64,000 bases of DNA from NCBI GenBank assembly GCA_017979445.1, contig CM030704.1, positions 17,467,658 through 17,531,657 on the forward strand. The letters are read 5' to 3'. Position 1 is the first letter of the stretch. The number at the start of each line of letters is the position of its first letter. The position numbers and the translations under genes were made by a program. Shown here piece after piece: positions 58,271 through 64,000 of this stretch. This stretch comes from Akebia trifoliata (Eukaryota > Streptophyta > Magnoliopsida > Ranunculales > Lardizabalaceae). The notes under the pieces are model-generated. The model was not told the DNA's origin, ran no database searches, and saw nothing but the letters and a program-made list of their open reading frames with translations.

Positions 58271-59439
58271 AATGTAAATTTAAACATCAAGTTAAAATGT
58301 CGATAAAATGCAATTAAAATTCAAACTCAAATAATAAAATTTAATTAAGCAAAATAAATCAATCAAATGAAAGTTAAACAAGGATCGTCGTACTACGAGT
58401 AGCGTGTGATCTCGACTCCCCATTCTCTAAAAAAAAATGAAAGAAAGAAAATAAAAAAACGTGGACATTCCTCTTCTCATTAACATCTCCAACTTTCCCA
58501 TCTTTTTTTCAAAATTTTTCCAACCTCTTCTCCATAACCATCTACTCTCCTATCTCTCCCTCTTTCATGTTTGATGGTAGAGCCATTATAAAAATAAAGG
58601 GGAAGCAACCATTAAAGGGGAGATTTTTTTAATTTGGCTACCTTTCATATATAAAAAAATCTGCACAACCCAAGTTCCATTAAAAAAAAACAGCAACTCC
58701 ATCTTCTTCTTCCAAGCACTCCATTAACATTCTCTCTTACTCTTCTTTCATCATTGAAAAAAATAGCCGTAACCAAGCTCTCCATTAACGTTCTCTCTCC
58801 CTTTCTCTTCACAATAAAAAAAACCCAGCCACAACCTCATCTCCATTAATGTCTTCTTCGCTGCCCTAAAAAAAAACTTTAATTTTGGAGGAAGATTCAC
58901 ACATCAAACTCGCAAGATTATAACACTACTCATAAGCTATTTTGAGTTTTTGTTGAAGGAATTCAAGCATCCGAAATCATTCGACAAAGGTAATTTTTTT
59001 TATTACTTTATTTATTTATTCTTGATTTCATAATTTTTTATATACTCGAATTGATTCATTGATTTTTGGGGTATACGTGGCACTAATAGGAATATTTAAT
59101 TTTTTGAAATATCAGTAGATCGATTCATGATTTTAATGTTGGTAGATTAATCGAATTAATTTTTATACAAAATTAGAGAGTTGACTCATTGATTTTAATC
59201 AGATCGATTCACTGATTTTGTGATATTAATGGATCAACCCATTGATCGTTTACATTATCAGATTGACTTGCTCACATTATGATCAACTCATTGATTATTG
59301 ATATTAATTAAATTTTGTAGATTAAAAAATGTGTGGGTTAATTTACTGATTTTGATGCACGTGACGATTTAAAAAAAATCAAGTTTCATTGATTAAAATT
59401 GTTGAGTCGACTCACTGATTTTGTATACATTAAAAATTA

Positions 59440-60540
59440 AAAATTGAAGTTTTCTATGAAATGGGCACGTGAGTTAACTCATTGATTTTGTGTATATTGG
59501 AGGTTTAAAATAGAAATTTTCTATGAAATGGGTACATGAGTCAACTCATTGATTTTGTGTACATTAGAAATTTAAAATCGAAATTTTTTTATGAAATGGG
59601 CACGTGAGTCAACTCATTGATTTTGTGTACATTGGAGGTTTAAAATAAAAATTTTCTATAAAATGAGCACGTGAGTTACTCACTGATTTTGTCAATATTG
59701 GAGGTTTAAAATAGAAATTCTTTATAAAATGAGCATGTGAGTCAACTCACTGATTTTGTGTACATTGAAAATTTAAAATTGAAGTTTTCTATGAAATGGG
59801 TACGTGAGTTAACTCACTGATTTTGTGTACATTGGAGGCTTAAAATAGAAATTGTCAATGAAATGGGCACATGAGTTAACTCACTGATTTTGTGTACATT
59901 GAAAATTTCAAATCGAAATTTTCTATGAAATGAACATGTGAGTCAACTCACTGATTTTGTGTACATTAGAAGTTTAAAATCGAAATTTTATATGAAGTGG
60001 GCACGTGAGTCAATTCACTAATTTTTTATACATTGGAGGTTAAAAATCGAAGTTTTCTATGAAATGAGCACGTGAGTCAACTCACTAATTTTGTGTACAT
60101 TGGAAGTTTCAAATCAAAATTTTCTATTAAATGGGCATGTGAGTCAACTCACTGATTTTGTGTACATTGAAAGTTTAAAATCGAAATTTTCTATGAAATA
60201 GGCACGTGAGTCAACTCACTGATTTTGTGTACATTGGAAGTTAAAATTCAAAGTTTTTTATGAATGAGCACGTGAGTCAACTCACTGATTTTGTATATAT
60301 TAAAAATTTAAAATAGAAATTTTCTATGAAAGGGGCACGTGAGTCAACTCACTGATTTTGTGTACATTGGAAATTTAAAATAGAAATTTTATATGAAAGG
60401 GGCACGTGAGTCAATTCACTGATTTTGTATACATTAGAGGTTAAAAATTAAAATTTTCTATGAAATTAGGCATGTGAGTCGACTCATTGATTTTAGTACA
60501 CGTGGCAATTTGAAGAATCAAAATTTTTTATTAAAAATGT
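59440..60540 (+). repeat. Minisatellite of about 16 units of about 67 bp with bZIP-like motifs
   Basis: The core of each unit is GGGCACGTGAGTCAACTCAC followed by TGATTTTGTGTACATTGG and an A/T-rich tail with AATTTTCTATGAAAT. I count 16 core copies. About nine keep CACGTG and about eleven keep TGAGTCA. Diverged units continue on both sides. Confidence 0.9.
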
Positions 60541-61215
60541 GTGGGTTAACTCATTGATTTTAATACACGTGGCGATTTAAAAAATCAATTTTTTGACTAA
60601 AAATGAGTGGATTAACTCACTAGCAATTCAAAAATTGAATTTCTTTGATTAAAAATGTGTAGGTCAACTCACTAATTTAATGCACGTATCGATTCAAAAA
60701 TCGAATTTTTTTGTAAAAATGTCGTCGATGAGCCAATTCACGAATTATGTGTACATGCCATTAAAAATTGATTTCATACTCCTTCAAAATGTGACTGAAT
60801 CGATTCACTAAATTTTGATGCCACGTAATTCTTATCAATCGTGGGATCCATGCGAAATTTGAGAATCCATGTAATTATTTTAGTCGTAAGATTTTTTTAG
60901 TAAATCCGATGCAATTTGATGATGATTGGACCTTAGTTTGACCTTTAGTTTTTGAATGTTGACCGTAAGATATTTTTGGATAGTAGTAGAGACTGATCAT
61001 CTTGATCAGGCGGGTTAGGTGCCTAACACCTTCTGAAAATCGTAATCTGACTCTTTACCCGTTATTCGTAGACCAACCCGATCTATTTTGGAATTATCTA
61101 TGGTTCTTAGACTTAAACTAGGTGGCGACTCTCTCTTTTTTAAAAATTTCTGATTGGTGTAATCGGATCCCTATTCGCTATTTAGCAGACGGCGGGGTCG
61201 AGGTGATTTTACTTT

Positions 61216-61375
61216 GGTATAACATTTTTTTATAATGTTGAAATAATGACTTGAACCAAACTTATGTAGTGTTTGAATAGTGTGTTTTAATCTTCAATTA
61301 GGGTATGATGAATAATTTAAGAAATTGAGGTGTAACAAATAAAAGTTGGAGTGCCAATAGCAATTTTATGAGAGA
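61216..61375. mobile_element. Half-copy of the MITE family seen at 52154-52355
   Basis: Blocks GTGTTTTAATCTT, ATAATTTAAGAAATTGAGG and GGAGTGCCAATAGCAATTTT match the reverse complement of 52150-52245 in the same order. The opposite arm is not visible. Confidence 0.5.
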
Positions 61376-61612
61376 AAAGGGTTAAAAGAAAAAAAAAAAC
61401 AGATAAAAGGAGTATGGAGAGAAAGTGGAAACAAAGTGAGAGAGAAGGAGAGAGAAAAATTTCAATTGATGGAGTGATATTTGTGTAGATGACGAGTATA
61501 GACAAAAAAAAACAAGCCACGCACGCCACTCTCCACAGGCTCAAACCTCAATCTCTCTCTCTCCGCCCTCCTACCTCTCATCTCATCTCACATAAACTCA
61601 TTTCTTTATCTC

Positions 61613-61629
61613 GTTGTCCTCTCCTTTTT
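61613..61629 (+). repeat. 17-bp target-site duplication, left copy
   Basis: GTTGTCCTCTCCTTTTT, identical to 62140-62156. The trailing T run merges with the LINE poly-A complement. Confidence 0.93.
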
Positions 61630-62139
61630 TTTTTTTTTTGATAAGTAGCATTGCATTCAAAAAAAAAACCAAATCGGTCGAGTTGACCAATCTGGAAGGC
61701 CTTACAAATCAGAACTATTCACGTAAATGCCCACAAATCCCATCCCAATTAAACAAAAAATCCTCGAAAAACAAGCCCCTAAGTTCCTTATATACTTTGG
61801 ACCAACAAAATATAAAACCCAAAATAGACATAATCGAATCTGTGTAATCTTTGTGTTTCCCCTCAAAAATTTGTCTATTCCTTTCAAACCACACCCCCCA
61901 ACAAATTGCAAACGGTGTGATGCTCCACAGTATCCTCTTTGTGCCGCCAAACGAGTACCCAATTGTCGACCAACCAATGAATATATCCTTGACCGAATTC
62001 GGTAAGCATGTCACGACCCCGAATAACTTAAAAAAATGGACCCAAATGGCATGTGAGAATTTGCAATGGATTAAAAGGTGATCCGATGATTCTCCGTTAT
62101 TCATACATAGCACACACCAACTCGCCCCACACCATCCAC
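61630..62139 (-). mobile_element. 5'-truncated L1-type LINE insertion (510 bp)
   Basis: The poly-A tail lies at the left (T run to about 61639), and the 5' end is cut inside the zf-RVT domain. An uninterrupted 132-codon minus-strand frame (62113-61715) includes CMNNGESSDHLLIHCKFSHA (zinc finger) and FAICWGVWFERNRQIFEG. The perfect target duplication and intact frame indicate a recent insertion. It is related to the intron copies at 15325 and 19125. Confidence 0.92.
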
Positions 62140-62156
62140 GTTGTCCTCTCCTTTTT
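62140..62156 (+). repeat. 17-bp target-site duplication, right copy
   Basis: Identical to 61613-61629. Confidence 0.93.
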
Positions 62157-62207
62157 CACAATTATCTTATTCTCCAAATACAAATTTATATATTTTTCTT
62201 GGGAGAA

Positions 62208-62310
62208 ATGACAGTTTTGCAGGGAATTGGAGCTACAACCGCTCTATCGTCCACTTTTTTCGATCCCAAGAAATTTCAGCTCCTCTCCCCCAAATCTCTC
62301 CCAACTCTAG
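62208..62310 (+). CDS. Exon 1 of host gene 2
   Basis: 34 codons plus one base; ends ..KSLPTL then G, before the donor GTTTGTTT. Confidence 0.65.
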
Positions 62311-62644
62311 GTTTGTTTGTTTTTTTTTTTTTTCATTTTTAAATCTCTCCACAAATCTTTTTCTTTTTATCCCTATTTCTCTATTTTGATTTATTTTTTC
62401 TTTATTTTGTAGTTTCAGAGAGTAAGAGAAATTTTATAATTGTTAGATCTGGTGGTTCTAATCTAAGAGGTCGCATTGCAGGAAAATTGGTTTCCAATGC
62501 AATTGCAGTTAAACATCTCAACTTTTCATTCTCTCCATATCTATTTCTCAAACTTTTGTTTTCTTTTTAATGTTAATTTTTTGTTTTCTTTGGAATTGGT
62601 TTTTAGGCAAAGGCTGATGGTTCCTCGGCCACAACTAAATCCGG
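62208..62644 (+). CDS. Plastid-targeted protein of unknown identity, first three exons (partial)
   Basis: The exons are 62208-62310, 62413-62507 and 62607-62644, with introns of about 100 bp and GT..AG borders; splice phases 1, 0 and 2 stay open. The start MTVLQGIGATTALSSTFFDP is rich in Ser, Thr and Ala without acidic residues near the start, as in chloroplast transit peptides. It continues through KRNFIIVRSGG and RGRIAGKLVSNAIA to AKADGSSATTKSG. The ATG is the first after the CT-rich leader. An alternative acceptor at 62419 would drop two residues. I do not recognise the protein. Transit-peptide status is inference from composition. Later exons lie beyond the range I can trace. Confidence 0.62.
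62413..62507 (+). CDS. Exon 2 of host gene 2
   Basis: Acceptor TTATTTTGTAG; encodes VSESKRNFIIVRSGG, SNLRGRIAGKLVSNAIA; donor GTTAAACA. Confidence 0.58.
62607..62644 (+). CDS. Exon 3 of host gene 2
   Basis: Acceptor GGTTTTTAG; encodes AKADGSSATTKS plus two bases; donor GTAAGG, close to consensus. Confidence 0.6.
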
Positions 62645-64000
62645 GTAAGGCTCTATGTGCTTGATTTTGAATTTTCCTTTTTTTTTTTTTTAAATTTTTT
62701 TAAAAATAATTTTGTTGTTTGCTAATTGCTCTTAATGTGATATTATGTATTAGTGTTGCCATTATTTATGTTGTAAATCTTTTTAGAAGGAAAAAGTAAT
62801 GCCATGGTATTGGAATGTATGATAGGCATTGGTATTGATATTGGCCAAGATCGATGCGAACCATTGACCCCCCAAACATTGAATAATTTGGAATGTTATG
62901 GTCTAGAGAGATTATCGGTTTTTCTATTCATCAAAACGTTATCCTGAGACGAGATTTAAAACAATGATTTGTTCCAAGCATTTGAAATCTTAGTTGCGCT
63001 CAATGTCTCATTAAGCTGTAAAGAGTGAGAGACTGAAAAAGAATGACCACATCCTCATTCATTGATGTTAAGTGATGATATGAAGGTACAATAACTAAAA
63101 TATTTTTAATGCTAACTCAAGCTAAAAATATGTTATATGTTATTTTGTTGTAAAAGGACACATCGTTATCTACTATTAAGCATGGTTTTAAATCTCTATT
63201 TCGCCTCTCAATTTCTTCACGAATGATCGCAAGAATCCCGGTTTTGGTGTCTTATATCTTTCTTGAATGGTACAAATTATTTTTTAAAGCCATGCTACTA
63301 AATTGTATCCCATATATTTGGAGTTAGCATCAAAAGATCTCCATTCTACTACTAGAGCTATATTTTGTCAAGGCATATTTTAGAGCATCTCAACAGGTCT
63401 TTATATCTTAAAAATTTAGAGGGACTTTTGAAAAATCCAACTCCATCCGATTTTCAAATTTTAAGAGATCCCTTTATATCTCTATTCTTGACATCAAATA
63501 TAGAGGGGGAGAATTTATAAGAGCATCTCTACCTAAACCCTAAAACAATTCCTCTAAATTGAGGGGAGAACTTTCTCACAATCATCCACAATCTTTAGAT
63601 TTTGATGACGAACATGTTTCTCAACTACCTTTCCTTAATTATGTAGCAGAAATTTCATAGTGGGAAGAGGAACAAGTGTTGTTAATTTGTATATAGCTCA
63701 ATTTCTCAAAGATTATGACTAATTAAAATATAAAGGTACCGATAAAAAAAAAGTAAAATATAAAGGTTTAGTTCTTCAATATATAGTGTTCCATTTTGAG
63801 ACCCCACGTATGGAGAACATTTATTTCGCAGATGATTTCTAATGCGTCAGTTTATTCCTTTGCATTGTCAATTTAGTCAAGGGTAATGATAACTTCTTTA
63901 TGTAGAGGAATGATGGTTTTGGTAGACTTGGATTGTTTGCTATGCCAAAAAAGTAATGATTGTATTTCAAATATTGACATATGGAGCACTGAAAAATTCC
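62645..64000 (+). other. Probable intron 3 and beyond of host gene 2
   Basis: A/T-rich DNA. No open segment flanked by good splice sites continues the phase-2 reading frame convincingly, so the next exon is either short and missed or beyond the window. Confidence 0.4.

Larger units (their letters stand above)
56929..61211 (+). mobile_element. Large LTR-like unit (about 4.3 kb) expanded by tandem arrays
   Basis: It begins TGTAGATACCCCATTTTTGC and ends ..GGTCGAGGTGATTTTA, positions equivalent to the TGTAGACACCCC and GAGGGCGCTTTCA ends of the other LTRs. Flanks CCTTG (56924-56928) and CTTTG (61212-61216) agree at 4 of 5. The stem-loop motif GGTGCCTAACACCTTC is present near 61023. It carries arrays at 57255-57690, 57860-58270 and 59440-60540. 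A single unusually long LTR is likely, but a composite of several insertions is possible. Confidence 0.7.
61500..62207 (+). promoter_or_regulatory. Promoter / 5' UTR region of host gene 2, split by a LINE
   Basis: A CT-rich stretch (61548-61629, CTCTCTCTC..CATCTCATCTC) typical of plant 5' leaders is followed by the LINE insertion and then by 51 bp of leader ending GGGAGAA before the ATG at 62208. Whether the transcription start lies left or right of the LINE cannot be decided here. Confidence 0.5.

Noticed and set aside
59440..60540. Regularly spaced repeats considered as a CRISPR array
   Set aside because: Units are directly contiguous with similar, not unique, intervening sequence, in a plant LTR context.
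61727..62081. Plus-strand frames across the LINE
   Set aside because: They are antisense to the LINE zf-RVT frame, which has the recognisable motifs.
62476..62664. Plus-strand 62-codon frame starting at an internal ATG
   Set aside because: It crosses the predicted intron between exons 2 and 3 in a frame with no domain; the spliced model from 62208 is better supported.

Overview
This is an AT-rich stretch of nuclear DNA from a flowering plant, probably a eudicot. The evidence is spliced genes with short exons and GT..AG introns, plant LTR-retrotransposon lineages (Tekay-like and Tat/Ogre-like Ty3/gypsy), L1- and RTE-type LINE fragments, hAT-like and palindromic MITEs, and long (TA)n and (GA)n tracts. 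The species cannot be named from the sequence alone. Only two host genes can be supported; most of the rest is transposable elements, many nested in one another.

Left part (1-12,599). The window opens in the 3' end of a Ty3/gypsy element and its 1.23-kb LTR (1241-2470). A block at 6.0-11.4 kb follows with about ten palindromic MITEs, most bounded by (TA)n runs. Inside this block lies a 1,210-bp element with 181-bp terminal inverted repeats (9100-10309) that carries part of a host gene encoding an Agenet (Tudor-like) domain, which is the structure of a Pack-type gene-capturing transposon.

Host gene 1 (12,600-24,025, minus strand). Three exons join in phase 0 into a 368-residue protein with one CCHC zinc knuckle, two GRF zinc fingers and three more CCHC knuckles. 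The second intron is about 8.5 kb and holds two L1-type LINE fragments, a hAT-type MITE, a tandem array and a SINE-like copy. The first intron holds an RTE LINE fragment and a second SINE-like copy.

Nested retrotransposons (24,735-45,379). A decayed Tekay-like Ty3/gypsy element is split by a Tat/Ogre-like element (27,226-39,094, with both LTRs). That inner element is itself interrupted by a solo LTR (29,269-31,001) with a perfect 5-bp target duplication.

Right part (45,380-61,211). Solo LTRs lie at 45,625-47,350, 48,177-49,407 (an inverted copy of the LTR at 1241) and 53,520-55,408 (perfect CTACT duplication). A 4.3-kb LTR-like unit at 56,929-61,211 is expanded by three internal tandem arrays; one has about 16 units, many combining a CACGTG box with a TGAGTCA motif.

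Host gene 2 (62,208 to beyond the window, plus strand). The first three exons of a gene with a plastid-type N terminus are visible. A 510-bp antisense LINE fragment with a perfect 17-bp target duplication lies 51 bp upstream of its ATG, inside what looks like the 5' UTR or core promoter.
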